Below are positions 9,201 through 19,974 of a DNA stretch of 37,008 bases, piece by piece; within the stretch, counting starts at the first letter, position 1; each line of letters starts with the position of its first letter. The position numbers and the translations under genes are program-made. Below the pieces are notes generated by a model, which was not told the origin of the DNA, ran no database searches, and saw only the letters and a program-made list of their open reading frames with translations. This DNA comes from Branchiostoma floridae (taxonomy: Eukaryota; Chordata; Leptocardii; Amphioxiformes; Branchiostomatidae), in contig NC_049992.1 in NCBI RefSeq assembly GCF_000003815.2, positions 18,546,072-18,583,079 on the forward strand, in the 5' to 3' direction.

Positions 9201-11607
9201 AACAGTTGTGATGTAGGGGTGGGAGGAATCCCTTACATCCTTGGTCGGAAGTCCTCCTAGGAGACGGATACTCGGAACAACAAAGCTGCATCTGAGCTGC
9301 TGGGGCCGTCTCACACGTGGCATGCAGTTCTTGCCCCTGTAAGACTTAGTGCGCCAGCAGATGAGAGGGTGGAGAAGGAATTGCACACCCCTCCTTCACC
9401 GTGAAAAGTCATGTGCAGGTCAGGCAAACAGGTTGCCGAACCCACCGGCAAATGTCTGTTTGCCTACTCACTGCTAGCTCATCTGTCGAAAAATTCGAAT
9501 CCGAAGAATCCGAAAAAAAAACAGTCACACTTACACGTAGGAAAGCAGTCCCCGATCACCACGCCTCCGTCCTGTGTACAGTATGTACCGTACGTACATC
9601 CGCAGCGGTCCGTACCCTCACTGATAGTGGAACCGGCCGGGTAGAAGTTACCTCCAAACTGGCATCCTGATGATGAGGAGATACGACAATATTCAACTTT
9701 AAGAAGTGACAAAGTTTCTGCCTTATCCAAGCCTTGATTACTTAGCTATTACAAGCCCAAGATTCCGTTGTAATATGGCAAGAATGTACGTCAAGTAAAA
9801 AGATTATATAGTGTTAATTAATAGTTTATTGCAAATTCTTGCCCGTGGGCTAATTGCAGGTGACATAAAAGATTCAAACAGTGTAAAATACAATATATCA
9901 AGTGTCTACTCTAGTCTAAAACTAGTAAAAAGCTAACTCTAGATCCTGGGTTATTGGGTTCGACTCCTTTTTCGAAGACAGTGGAAGACGAAAGATCCCA
10001 CCTTTTCTATTATGTGTGGGTTTTGTGATGTTAAAAGGATTTTGTAGATAATAACAATATGTTGTATACATTGCTGCCATTAGTCTAGAGTACGCCTGGC
10101 ATTGGCGAGTACATTCAAGATGTTTAAACAGCAGCTAGTGAAACAGATGCGAAGCTCAACATATGTCACATGAGGTACTCGAGCTCGATAAGGCACATGC
10201 GTTTTATGACATTTCGTAGGATGATTGTTAGTTAGTACTTGTCATTGTGGGATGTTGTTATATGCTATGTATGTTACCCCCAGTGTCCATGTTTTCTGTG
10301 TAATTACTTCTGGAAGAGTAGCTGCCGCAGTTACATGTGACAGCTAAAGGAGTTAACCCTCAAGCACCCGACCTTTTTTTGCGACTAAAATGACCGAGTG
10401 GGGTCCAAACGGACACCAAAATGTTTTGTTCATAAAATCTCAGTACCATTTCTTATCGGCGAGCATTATATATACATTGCTTCGTTAATGTAAGAGGAAG
10501 ATTTTGAGATGTTAAGGTGTTTCTAATTCCAACTCATTATCATAATTTATGCAAAAGTTCAGAAGGACCACGTTTTGCACTAAACCTATTCCGACCAGAT
10601 AGGGGAATTTTGAGGCCCTCAGCAACATTTATGTCGCATAACTCATGAACGGCTAGAGCTAAAGCTACGAAACTTGGTAATTTATCACAAAATACTGTTT
10701 AAAAGTTTTTGGTCAATAAAGTAAGTTTATCATTTTTGGGGGTTGCCATGGCAACCATATTCTAACAGGCATATTTTTGCCGAAATTTGACAATTTCAAT
10801 TTAAACAAGGTTTTCTTGGTAAACTACACATGTTTTCTGACAAATTACATATAACAATTAAATTCTATGAAATTCAATGCAGTTTTCATGACTTAAAATT
10901 TATAATTTATGCTAATTTCATGACGTCATTGGTGAAAATCCAAGATGGCCGCCCCGATTAGGCAAATGACGTCATAATGTCGTCACATTACATGTTGATG
11001 ACCCAGAAATTTTTGTGATGATTTAAATTTACATTTTTTTTATTGTCTGAAAGTTTGGTATTCATACTGTAAGTGGTTAAGGAGTTAGCCTCCAAAGTTT
11101 GTTTTAAAAACTGCACATTTTTGCTGGGGTCCGTTTGGACCCCAGAGGAACTGAACACAAACTTTCTTAATAATTTCCACATTATTGTACCAATCATTGC
11201 GAAAACGTAGGAGAAGGTATAAGACATATTGACTGACAAAGTCACGGAATGAGTTTTTCTTCAGATCAAAAATGGTGAAATGGCACTTCAAAATGTACGC
11301 CTGGGGTCCAAATGGACCCCACTCGGGTGTTTGAGGGTTAATAAAACAATAAACTACAATTGGCCACAATTATAACTCAGATTTTGCTATTCCCGATAAC
11401 GTGGCCCTACAACTTCAGTTTTCTTTTCTTTACAGTGATTAGGGGCTTTCATAGGGACCGATGTTTTGTATGACTCTAATTCGCACTTCAATTTATAACA
11501 ATGAGACATAAAAAATCGCTCGTACCTGTTGGTGCCGTGACTGCTTGTGGCCTCTGTGGCGCACTCCTGGCGCACACCACCAAGGAGAGGAGAAGCAGAA
11601 CCTTCAT
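6290..11607 (-). CDS. Secreted VWC-type cysteine-rich protein (5 coding exons found; 3' end unresolved)
   Basis: Coding exons on the minus strand: 11607-11526 (ATG; signal peptide MKVLLLLSLVVCARSA), 9666-9535 (A1), 8675-8568 (B1), 7344-7213 (A2) and 6394-6290 (B2). All junctions have AG/GT consensus and are phase 1, and the split codons resolve sensibly: A to B gives TGC (Cys), B to A gives GGT/GGA (Gly). A exons encode C-QFGGNFYPAG..CGC..C..C-FPT-C. B exons encode C-HEG..FTDS.GA-CxC-WGQ-C. The cysteine spacing resembles von Willebrand factor C domains, which in other proteins often bind BMP-family ligands. The product is at least 186 residues and secreted, with no TM seen. After B2 the donor GTAAGG is good, but no terminal exon was recognised; read-through would stop at TGA 6234-6236. 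A 5'-UTR acceptor may lie at 11648. Confidence 0.75.
7594..7840 (-). repeat. Degenerate non-LTR-like segment (copy 2), intronic
   Basis: Lies between VWC exons B1 and A2. The minus-strand reading FDYIFKCDNSHNAKIGKCI aligns with copy 1 near 5830-5930, which lies just downstream of exon B2. The matching position after each B exon suggests it was copied when the A-B exon pair duplicated. Confidence 0.35.
8245..8520. repeat. Low-complexity and unassigned repeat, intronic
   Basis: Contains an A10 run next to a G10 run (8294-8325) and GC-rich AGCCCCGGAGCCCCGGCCGG. The base composition contrasts with the AT-rich flanks, suggesting an inserted repeat in the intron between B1 and A2. No termini were identified. 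Confidence 0.35.
9115..9475. repeat. Probable interspersed repeat in VWC gene intron
   Basis: A block of higher GC content between VWC exons A1 and B1. It has no sustained reading frame and no VWC signature. Composition suggests an old insertion, but I found no terminal repeats or tail. Confidence 0.25.
9731..10352. other. Intron 1 of VWC gene, nothing recognised
   Basis: AT-rich intronic sequence between exon A1 and the piggyBac-like element. No exon, tRNA head or repeat terminus was seen. Confidence 0.5.
10357..11337. mobile_element. piggyBac-like non-autonomous element 1 (981 bp)
   Basis: Flanked on both sides by TTAA (10353-10356 and 11338-11341), the piggyBac target site. Termini are CCCTCAAGCACCCGA and the inverted CCCTCAAACACCCGA (14 of 15 match). 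The subterminal motif CCGAGTGGGGTCC sits directly against the right terminus but about 22 bp further in on the left. This asymmetry is typical of piggyBac ends. Three 18-bp palindromes of GGGGTCC-N4-GGACCCC type lie at 10400-10417, 11126-11143 and 11303-11320. It has no transposase frame. It sits in intron 1 of the VWC gene. Confidence 0.85.
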
Positions 11608-11647
11608 TGTCACTGATCGACAGTTTAGGACAAGCTGTGACTAAAGT
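11526..11647 (-). promoter_or_regulatory. First coding exon of VWC gene with 5' UTR and candidate UTR intron acceptor
   Basis: TTTTTTGCAG ends at 11648, followed by 40 nt of leader and the ATG at 11607. The leader after a good acceptor suggests an upstream non-coding exon and hence a promoter further right. The donor CAG/GTACGAG ends the exon at 11526. Confidence 0.45.
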
Positions 11648-11837
11648 CTGCAAAAAAGTGACCTGGCTCATATCTGAACATACGTCTGTTGCAATTGTTA
11701 GCTTTTCGCATCCGTTATGACGTTTATGACTGGCCTGAACCATTGTTACATGAAATATGGTTATTTTGACGTTAAAGCACGCATAGAACAAGGACCCATG
11801 CTTTTCAGATCCCTCATATGCAGTATTTACATGTATA

Positions 11838-11900
11838 GCTTAAGGCCCCCTCTCACTTGACGTGCGGCACGCTTGCGGCATTGCTGCGTTCGTTCACTGC
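11838..11900. repeat. Possible end of another inverted-repeat element
   Basis: AAGGCCCCCTCTCACTTGACG followed by GTGCGGCACGC looks like a DNA-transposon terminus, with the C-rich start and CTCAC reminiscent of the 4672 element. The matching far end is not visible and may be lost in the nearby gap. Confidence 0.3.
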
Positions 11901-12036
11901 GTCACTGTTTTGTTATTTTCTTCGATTTTTTATGATTCAGATATTGCGCAATACGTAAATGTATAACATAAAAGACGACAAAATATACAACAAGTAAGAA
12001 AATTCGTTCTTTATCTCTGAAATTCGTGAGCATCTC

Positions 12037-12136
12037 NNNNNNNNNNNNNNNNNNNNNNNNNNNNNNNNNNNNNNNNNNNNNNNNNNNNNNNNNNNNNNNN
12101 NNNNNNNNNNNNNNNNNNNNNNNNNNNNNNNNNNNN
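12037..12136. other. Assembly gap (100 N)
   Basis: Exactly 100 N, the conventional placeholder for a gap of unknown size. Reading frames that cross it are artefacts. Confidence 0.99.
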
Positions 12137-12599
12137 GGAGAACGCAATCTATCCTTCTTCATAACCACCAAACAATACATATATTACTATGATATATTAG
12201 CGTTTAAAGTGGTCTATTCCCTTTCTATGTTAGCAGTTAGTATAAATACTTTCTTATCTACAATTGTGCAAATAGTAGGGGCCAGTAGTGTCAGAGGACT
12301 TCCAAGCACACAAAGCTACCTTCCTCTACAGCTGCACATACAAAAATGCTCCCACGTGACGAAAGCCTAGACCGGAAAAATATCACCTCAGAGATCTCGA
12401 TGTTTGCACACACATGCAGCCTATGTGCAAGTTGATAATGTTTAATTGACTACATATTGGCAGTCTTTATATCATTAATGAAGCTATGTGTTGGCTGTCA
12501 ATCAAAGTTGATGGACGGTTTATCTTCTTGTGATAGGGCTAATGATAATTGTTAGATTTAATGCCCCCTAGTACCATTTTTAGTAACTAAAGTTTTTTT

Positions 12600-12705
12600 G
12601 CATAATTAGGCCAAGTCATAGGTTTCGAACCAAGGACCGCAAGACTCTAGGCAAAACGCCTTACTGATTGCGCCACACGATGTCATCATTGTACCGTTCA
12701 CAGCC
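12600..12705 (-). repeat. tRNA-derived SINE head, 3' of gene A
   Basis: On the minus strand it has GTGGCGCAATCAGTAAGGCG (A-box-like) and GGTTCGAAACC (B-box). Its place and orientation relative to lectin gene A match those of the copies 3' of genes B, C, D and E, so it belongs to the duplicated unit. Confidence 0.7.
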
Positions 12706-13860
12706 TAGACAAATTTCAAGAAACTTCAATGACTTTAATTTGATCTAAAGCTAATATCAAAGAATCAAAACTAACTTCAATCTAGTATATCTAAATTCCT
12801 GGTTTCTTTTGAAGCATAACAATAACAAGTTGTATACCAGTAGATGTACCATGCTGTCAATAAAAGATATTACTTTGTTTTCTAATTGTCTGGCCACCAG
12901 AGCATCAGGGGTTACCAAAAACAACAGCCATCCAAAAAAACGTGAAGATAACAGTTCAGGAAAGTTCAAGATAACGTCAATGACTCAAGTGCAAAGAAGT
13001 ACATCGTAGCACAAATTATTTATTGTTTTTTGAGTAAGTGTTTTCACTGATTATAGGTTATATTATTGACTATTTGGCTACTTCGATCAGCTTGATCTTA
13101 AATATGACTTGAAAATAGATTTAAATTGTTTTTGGAATTCATATTTTTTTGGTAAAATAACACAGCTACAGTCCATAAAATACAATCGATTACGGCAAGT
13201 CATTCGATTAAGTATCATGTTGGCTACGTGCATTAAGAGTGTCAAACGTCTTGGTTCTTCTTAATCCGAAATGTTTCTTACATAATTTTGTTAATTTCAT
13301 TAACGATATGTTGTATTTTCTTATATGAGAGACATATTCACTGTGCTATGTAAAAGCTATACTGGATTGCTTCTGGTACAATTCGAAAGTTTCATTCTCT
13401 TCCTATTTTGTTCACCAAACAACTAAGACAACTGAAATTACTTTAATGGAAGCTAAGATTATATATATGACTGAATTTTGCTGGTACATCCTTGTCATAA
13501 GATACACTCAATTCTTTGCCTCTGGCAGCAAGACTCAGAGCATCACATTTTTCTCATTTTAAATAGACATAAAACATCGTATGCTTAAGTGTTAATGTTT
13601 GTGACTGCTAGGAATTTCCTTACAGTGCGTGGCTACTCATTGGCCATTGCTTTCTTAAAGCTAGGTTGTCAGCTTTACATGATAATCTTAATTCTTACTA
13701 CTATACTCTCGACAAAACTTTACCTCTCAGAATTAAAGCTTTGTCCTCCACTAAGCTCTTTGCTTTAGTCGAAGATTGTTCACATAACTTTGATCTTCTA
13801 AATCTTTTACTGCTGGTCTCAGAACTGTTTAGCATCGGTGGTGAGAGCTTGGTCTGTCGC
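12706..13860. other. 3' flank of lectin gene A (unit-conserved, noncoding)
   Basis: Homologous to the 3' flanks of genes B-E, for example the shared segment CATAATTTTGTTAATTTCATTAA and the ATTAAA region. No additional exon was seen. Confidence 0.6.
13442..13447 (-). other. Candidate polyadenylation signal ATTAAA, gene A
   Basis: ATTAAA on the minus strand about 415 bp past the stop. It aligns with ATTAAA at the same relative place in genes B (19574-19579), C (26637-26642) and E (35721-35726). In gene D the site has mutated to ATTTAAA. Confidence 0.45.
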
Positions 13861-14712
13861 TTAGGTACGTCCTACAAAGAAATAATGTTAGCATCAATGT
13901 GGTGTCTTGAAAAAAACACGTTTTGTCATTCGAGACTACCTGGTTCAAAAGTTCAAATGATGATCGTTTGGAATGATGGTGAGAAATGGATATTTATGTA
14001 AATTACCTGGAGCGACTTGGCATATGAAGGGACGTGGGATATTGCAGTCCTTGTCATTCCACTTATTTTTCCACTTCCTGTTGTCAAAGGTCTGATGGAC
14101 ATAGACAACGCAGTTCTCCTTGCCAAGATAGTTATCAGGTTGGCCCGGAGCCCATGAGTGGTAGTTACCGAGGGCAGTACCATCGATCCACTGGAAGATT
14201 CCTTCCTCACCCTCATCGTTCAGGCCAAACCAGAACCTGGACCTGCGGTCGACGGAGTTCTTGAGAGAGATCAGGAAGGCGTTGGTAACAGCATCTCTGG
14301 GCATGGCAAGGGTGCCGCCAGCTTTACGGCAATGCAGGACCGAGTGTTCGAACTTGACGTGGATGTTGAACGCCTTGTAGCAGGTCCCACGCCACTCTCT
14401 AAATCCCTTGGGACAAGATGCTGAAAAATACGCTTATTCTCGGACCAATAGACAATGGTATTTCGTGTGTGCTTACGTGTGTGTTTCATCTTCACACCAC
14501 ATGATCAAAGTGGTAAGGGTAAGTAATAAAAAACGTGAGCCAATAAAACACTACACAGTGAAAAATTAACTTCTTAAATTCTAAAATATTTCAGTTGTAC
14601 TCAAAGCATAGATTTGTGGTCTTACTTTCAGTTGGGTCTGACGTACCTGGCAGCCCAACGGGACCCATCAAACCCCGAGGCCCAGCTTGTCCTTGTGGTC
14701 CAGCCATTCCCA

Positions 14713-14812
14713 NNNNNNNNNNNNNNNNNNNNNNNNNNNNNNNNNNNNNNNNNNNNNNNNNNNNNNNNNNNNNNNNNNNNNNNNNNNNNNNNNNNNNNNN
14801 NNNNNNNNNNNN
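14713..14812. other. Assembly gap (100 N) inside collagen exon of gene A
   Basis: 100-N placeholder. It falls where the GC-rich collagen repeats should be, a likely cause of assembly failure. Confidence 0.99.
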
Positions 14813-15040
14813 AAATCAGCCTCGCAGCATGTACAAATCAAGCTGAATAACACCGATTTATACAATTGTTGTGTGGCAAATACAAAAAAAGATAAATAAA
14901 AATTAACAATTACAATACATGACGAAGAAACACACAAACAAAGTTATACGAAATGTCTTTTAATGAACACCAAAGTAAAGACAGTAACGTCTTAAACAAT
15001 ATTACAATGTACTAAGAAGACTTATTGTACAGGCGTGTGG
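14813..15040. mobile_element. Unrelated AT-rich sequence within collagen exon of gene A
   Basis: This replaces collagen coding sequence that B, C, D and E have at this place. It is AT-rich and has no Gly-X-Y coding. It may be a retroposon inserted next to the remaining 28 nt of exon start, or misassembled sequence. Confidence 0.4.
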
Positions 15041-16099
15041 CCTGTCCTAAAGCGACAGAAGACAATTTCTAAAAAATAATTTCCTTGCACAATATATTAT
15101 AGCGTACGAAGAAGTTCTACCGCATAAGATCGCATAACCTGGTCTTGGTCAGGAGGTTTTAAAGAGGTGCGGAATTGAAATTTTGGGATATCCAGATTTT
15201 GGGATATCGTACTTACTCATATGCTTCGTATGTAGTAGCTCAGTCACCCAGTCTCTTGATGCCACGCCCTCAGGAACAGTAACTATACATTAAAAAAATA
15301 AGATGAACGCGACCGTGATTTTCTGTAATTATGTAATGAATTCGTACATTAAGCTGGTTTCTAGACATCAGAGTCACTAATTTGGAAGCAATAACGTCGC
15401 TGACCTGCAACGTATGACAGCAGTATGACGTTTGCCACGACAAGGACGGCGGTGAATGCGATCCACAGTTTCTTTAATTGATTGGGCATACTCAGTCCAT
15501 CTCCGTCAGACTTGTTGTCAGCGTCTGCATCGCAGGCTGCTAGTGAAGCGACAAGAAAATTATGTTACTTCATTGTTTATGGAAGCATTTCATGGAAAAA
15601 GATTTATAGTACCGCTATGAGGTCTAAGTGTAAATTCAGTGTACACGCATGTGCATGTGGTCTGTATTTTTTTACCCAATATAAGTCAAGATCGCACGAA
15701 GATGGACAGTGGATTGAGAACTGTTCAACCTGTCCTGGAGCCATACGCAGGGTTGATGGTTTGTCCATCATCGGTCTCCGATTCAGTCTGAGACTGCTGC
15801 ATGGGTGTGGTGCCTGGACAGTGATAAAAAAATATATTTTTTAAAACTGAATATAGAATTTACTGTAATGTTTAAGCCTGAAAGCTTAAATCGAAACAAC
15901 AATCACTAGTGTTACCAGTTGGACACTGCTGCTGCCGTCCTGGCATGATGTCACTTTTTCAGGTTTCTTGACAGAAGGAAAACAAGGGACTTGTTAACTG
16001 AGCAACTGCCTGCGAATAAACTGATCCCAAGCAAATGATGAATCATTTTGTATATATGATCGTCACGTTTACAGCATAGACTTATTGAATAAATAAATA

Positions 16100-17952
16100 C
16101 AGTCAAACCTGCCTATAGCGGCCACTCAAGGGACTGGTCAAAATTGGCCACTATAGAGAGGTGGCCACTATAGAGAATATGCTAATTAATTGACCACAAG
16201 CAATAAGTTACACATGGTTTTAGTACCCACTGATCTTTATTCACATAATACAGTACTGTACATGTACTGCAATGATTTTTACACTATATGTATTAAGAAA
16301 ATAAAAGCTATAAAAAGTTTTAAATGTTCTACAGTTGATATTGTCTGAAGAGACCGGTATCGTCATATTTCTTTGATCTTTCGTCTTGTATCCATTGATA
16401 CTTCGCCGTCCGTGTGTTCCCTCCCGCGTTCACACGTCAGATTCCCCCATTATGCTAATGTGGTACTCACAAGAAAAGTCTCGTCATTTTAGACTTATCT
16501 CTTAATAAATGTAAGAATAAAATCCACCATAGTCTGAAGTTCATATCATTTTGTCTTTGTAACAATTCATTTAGAAAGTTTTTGTGATGAAAATTAACCT
16601 AAGCGATAGTGTATTAGAACGTAACTTTAACGCAGTTTACCTCCGTAATATTGGTGTCGTCTATTGACCTTATATGACCTCGTTTGTCAGCGGGTATGGG
16701 TAGCGCCAGTTAACGAAGTTTTGTTTTGAAAATAAATCAAAGAGGTTTTAACCCTCATCCGACCGTTACATTTTTACGACGAATCTGACCGTATGGGGTC
16801 ATTTTTGACCCCATTTTGTTTTGCTCATAGACATATTTCAGCTGGCTTATTTTGTCATTTCTATGTATTTACTGTTTCACTAATATATGAAAAATATTTT
16901 GACAAGTTTTGGTGTCAGTAGTTATTACTCATTATCATAATTTATGCAGAAATGAGGAGAAACCACATTTGCTCTGAAAATCTACCATACTCAACTTACT
17001 TAAACAATGTTTTGTCTTATCAATTTCTAAACAATAATTGTGATGATGCAATAATACTGATAGCATAATAATGTTATTTAACAAGAAAAAATACAATATT
17101 TGTGAAAAGTAACGAATTTATTACTTAATTATGCACCATATTCCGCCATCTAAACACATACATACAAAAACTCTTGTCTATTTTCCCGCAAAGATATTTC
17201 TTGTAGGTTCCTTCTGCACATTCTGTCCATATATTTTTTTAATTAATTAGAAACATTTTCACTTTCATTAGCATAGGTAATTAGTGTGAATTATCATAAT
17301 ATATGCAGAATGTCAAAAAACTGTGTTTTACAGTAAAATACTAAATTTCTTTCAAAATATTTGGTGTTTACTCATCTAAGCAACTATAACTTGTTGCTGC
17401 AATAGCAATGATGAGGAATGCCTGTTATTTTATTGAAATGTCTTGATATTTATGTAATTAATGATTCATAATTGACTGGGGTCAATTTTGACCCCACCGA
17501 ACAAGACACAGACTTTCAAGTATAGCTTATACAATAATGGGCAAAACTCGGTGAAAAATTGGTAGATGTTGTAAGACATGTATACAAACAAATTCATGGA
17601 AGGAATTTTTTCTCTGATGAAAAATGTTGCTATGATGGCAGATTAAAATATACGCCTGGGGTAAAAAATGACCCCATACGGTCGGATGAGGGTTTTAAAT
17701 CCGGCGTAGGGTGACGATACGGCCGCTGTATATGGCCGAACGCGTGCCGAAACATAGATCAGCGGTACGCGTGGCCGTAATCGGCAGTGTTTTTGTACCT
17801 GCGGGACCGGAAATCGTGTGGCCGTGGCCGCGTTGGACAGGTGGCCGCTAAGCCTATTTCTTAATCATTACGAATCCAAGGGACCGACAAAAAGTGGCCA
17901 CTATGGGCAGGTGGCCGGTATGCAAAGGTGGCCGCTAATACAGGTTTGACTG
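16100..17952. mobile_element. pogo/Tigger-like MITE, host of a nested element
   Basis: Terminal inverted repeats CAGTCAAACCTG..TA..AGCGGCCAC are flanked by TA on both sides (16098-16099 and 17953-17954). The ends also carry repeated GGTGGCCACTATAGAG words. Without the nested element it would be about 906 bp, with no transposase frame. Paralogous upstream regions of genes B, C, D and E lack it (empty site near 22680, for instance), confirming insertion upstream of gene A only. Confidence 0.8.
16752..17692. mobile_element. piggyBac-like non-autonomous element 2 (941 bp), nested
   Basis: Ends CCCTCATCCGACCGT match as inverted repeats and are flanked by TTTTAA on both sides (16746-16751, 17693-17698), which includes the TTAA target. 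The motif GACCGTATGGGGTC abuts the right terminus but is displaced about 24 bp inward on the left, as in element 1. Palindromes GGGGTC-N6-GACCCC lie at 16795-16812 and 17478-17495, with an imperfect one at 17658-17675. It inserted into the pogo-like element, so it is the younger of the two. Confidence 0.85.
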
Positions 17953-17954
17953 TA

Positions 17955-18660
17955 AATAAAGTTATGATACCAAAGCTAAGCTGAGACAAATTGAAAACTA
18001 GAGTTCCACAACCTCATGCCTTCGTAGAATGATGCTCACGTTTTCGAGTACCATTTTATATTTGTTTTTCATTGATGATGTAAATCGGGTCCTCGTTTGA
18101 ATAGATTATAATCAATTGATAATCTTCTCTGTACAAAGTCTCAAATAGCAAAGAAGGCAATGGTAGCGTTATCTTGTAAATTGATGTGGCATTGATTTGC
18201 AGAATTCATGTCTTATAATATTCACTTTTACTAAACTTCTTAATGCTGCAGGATCAAAATTTCAATCATTTACCACTGTAAATAATAGCTTTGCATAATT
18301 GATATCTATCGATATTCCTCTCTTTCTTTTGTTACATATCTAATGTGTTTGAGAGTCTTATAAGGAAATACAGTGTACTTATTGATTTTCGTCATTAACC
18401 ATGCTAACTCCTATTTTCTGGATTAGTACTAGTATCTAATTCTGCAAATCATCATTTGAGGTAATTAACACGATCGTCTCCTGCAGTTCTAGAAAAGCCT
18501 ACAGAATACTGAAAGATTTTAACGTGCATGGGACTAGTGGGCACTTTATCGTGTAATGTGGAGTTGTATGTATTTATTACTTTCTAAAATTGATATATGT
18601 CAAAAAATAACACTCCCTTCTAATGCCCTACCCGACGGACGCCCCTAACTGAAGCTAATC
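17955..18660. other. Upstream region of gene A, rest
   Basis: Continues the unit-conserved upstream block interrupted by the transposons (CTAGAGTTCCACAACCTCATGCCTTC and onward, matched near 22735, 23670, 27820 and 32480). No exon was seen. It then runs into the 3' flank of gene B. Confidence 0.6.
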
Positions 18661-18669
18661 ATTTATTGG

Positions 18670-18775
18670 TTCAACATCGGGGCAAATCACAGGTTTCGAA
18701 CTCAGGATCACTAGACTCTAGGCGAAACGCCTTACTGATTGCGCCTTATGATGACATCATTGTACTTTTCACAGC
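18670..18775 (-). repeat. tRNA-derived SINE head, 3' of gene B
   Basis: Minus-strand CGCAATCAGTAAGGCG and a B-box remnant (GTTCGAAACC). Same place and orientation relative to its gene as the other four copies. Confidence 0.7.
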
Positions 18776-19974
18776 CTAGACAAATTATAACAACTTCAAT
18801 GACTTTATTGATCTATAGCTAATATCAAAGAATCAAACTTCAAACTAGTGTATCTAAATTCCTATTTTCCTTTGAAGTATAACAAAAACAAGCTGTTTAC
18901 CAGTAAATATATTATTGTTGGTAAACGTTATTTTCTAAAGGTCCGGTCATCAGAGAATCAAGGATTTTTACTGACAAAAGCCAGTCCCACAAAAATCGTG
19001 ACGATAACAGTTCAGGACAGTTTAATATAACATCAATGACACAAGTGCAGAGAGGTTACATCATAGCACAAATTATTTATTGTTCGTTTGTTTCTTGAGT
19101 AAGTGGTTTCACTAATTATACAGTATATTGTTGACTATTTGGCTACTTAGATCAGCATGATCTTAATTAACATGAAAATAGATTTAGAATGTTTTTCGAA
19201 ATTCATAATTTGTTGTAACATAACACAGCTACAGTCCATAAAATCGATTAAAGCAAGTCATTTAATAAAGTATCATGTTGACTACTTGCCTTGTCAAACG
19301 TCTTGGTTCTTCTCTGAAATGTTTCTTACATAATTTTGTTAATTTCATTAATGATATGTTGTATTTTCTTATATAACAGACCTGTACGCTGTACTATGTA
19401 GAATCTATACTCGATCCTCCTCCCCGCGTAAATATTTGCTTAAGTTAAGGATTACAATCCATTACTAGTTTTACAATCTGTATAAGCAAAATACTGTCTT
19501 GCTTCTGGTACAGTTCCAAAATTCCATCCTATTCCAATTTTCTTAGCCATACAAGTAAAACAGCTCAAACTACTTTAATGAAAGCTAACATTACATATAT
19601 GACTGTATTTTGTTGGTACATCCTTGTCCTAAGATGCACACAATTCTTTGTCTCTGGTAGCTAGACTTAGAGCACCACATCTTTCTCATTTTCAAAAGAC
19701 GGTAAACATCGTATGCTTAAGTGTTTATTTTTGTGACAACTAGGAATTTCTTTACATTCCGTAGCTACTCATTTTCATTGCTTTCTTAAAGCTAGATTTC
19801 TTCATTCTTACTAAGATACTCTCGGCAAAATTGGACATCTAAGAATTAAAGCTTTGTCCTCCTCTAAGCTCTTTGATCTAGTCGAAGCTTTTTTTTTTTA
19901 CTTTACTTTGATCTTCTAAATCTTTTACCGCTGGTCTCAGCACTGCTCGGCACTGGTGGTGCTCTGTCTGTCGC
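18776..19974. other. 3' flank of lectin gene B (noncoding)
   Basis: Unit-conserved noncoding sequence homologous to 12706-13860. ATTAAA on minus at 19574-19579 is the likely polyadenylation signal. No extra exon was seen. Confidence 0.6.

Larger units (their letters stand above)
13861..15946 (-). pseudogene. Lectin gene A: type II membrane collagen C-type lectin, collagen exon damaged and gapped
   Basis: Exons on minus: 15946-15916 ([10 protein letters not shown]), 15813-15730 (tail with NPAY), 15536-15405 (TM), 15282-15217 (stalk), collagen exon starting 15068 and ending 14626, 14420-14007 (CTLD) and 13871-13861 (G-R-T-stop). The TM, tail and CTLD exons are intact. The CTLD has 138 codons with QPD and WND. 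The collagen exon is abnormal. Its first 28 nt resemble the paralogues but lack several bases (frame change), and then give way to unrelated AT-rich DNA (14813-15040). A 100-N gap follows, and only the last 87 nt (14712-14626) of normal collagen coding remain. Either a transposon split the exon or the assembly joined wrong pieces. If the break is real, the gene cannot make a full product. It would otherwise be a normal member of the five-gene cluster. Confidence 0.7.

Noticed and set aside
11902-12370. Reading frames crossing 12037-12136
   Set aside because: They read through an N gap and have no coding features.
14595-14937. Reading frames crossing 14713-14812
   Set aside because: They span the N gap. 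Only the collagen end on the minus strand is supported.
15482-15844. Plus-strand frame of 120 codons
   Set aside because: It is the shadow of exons 2 and 3 of gene A on the opposite strand.
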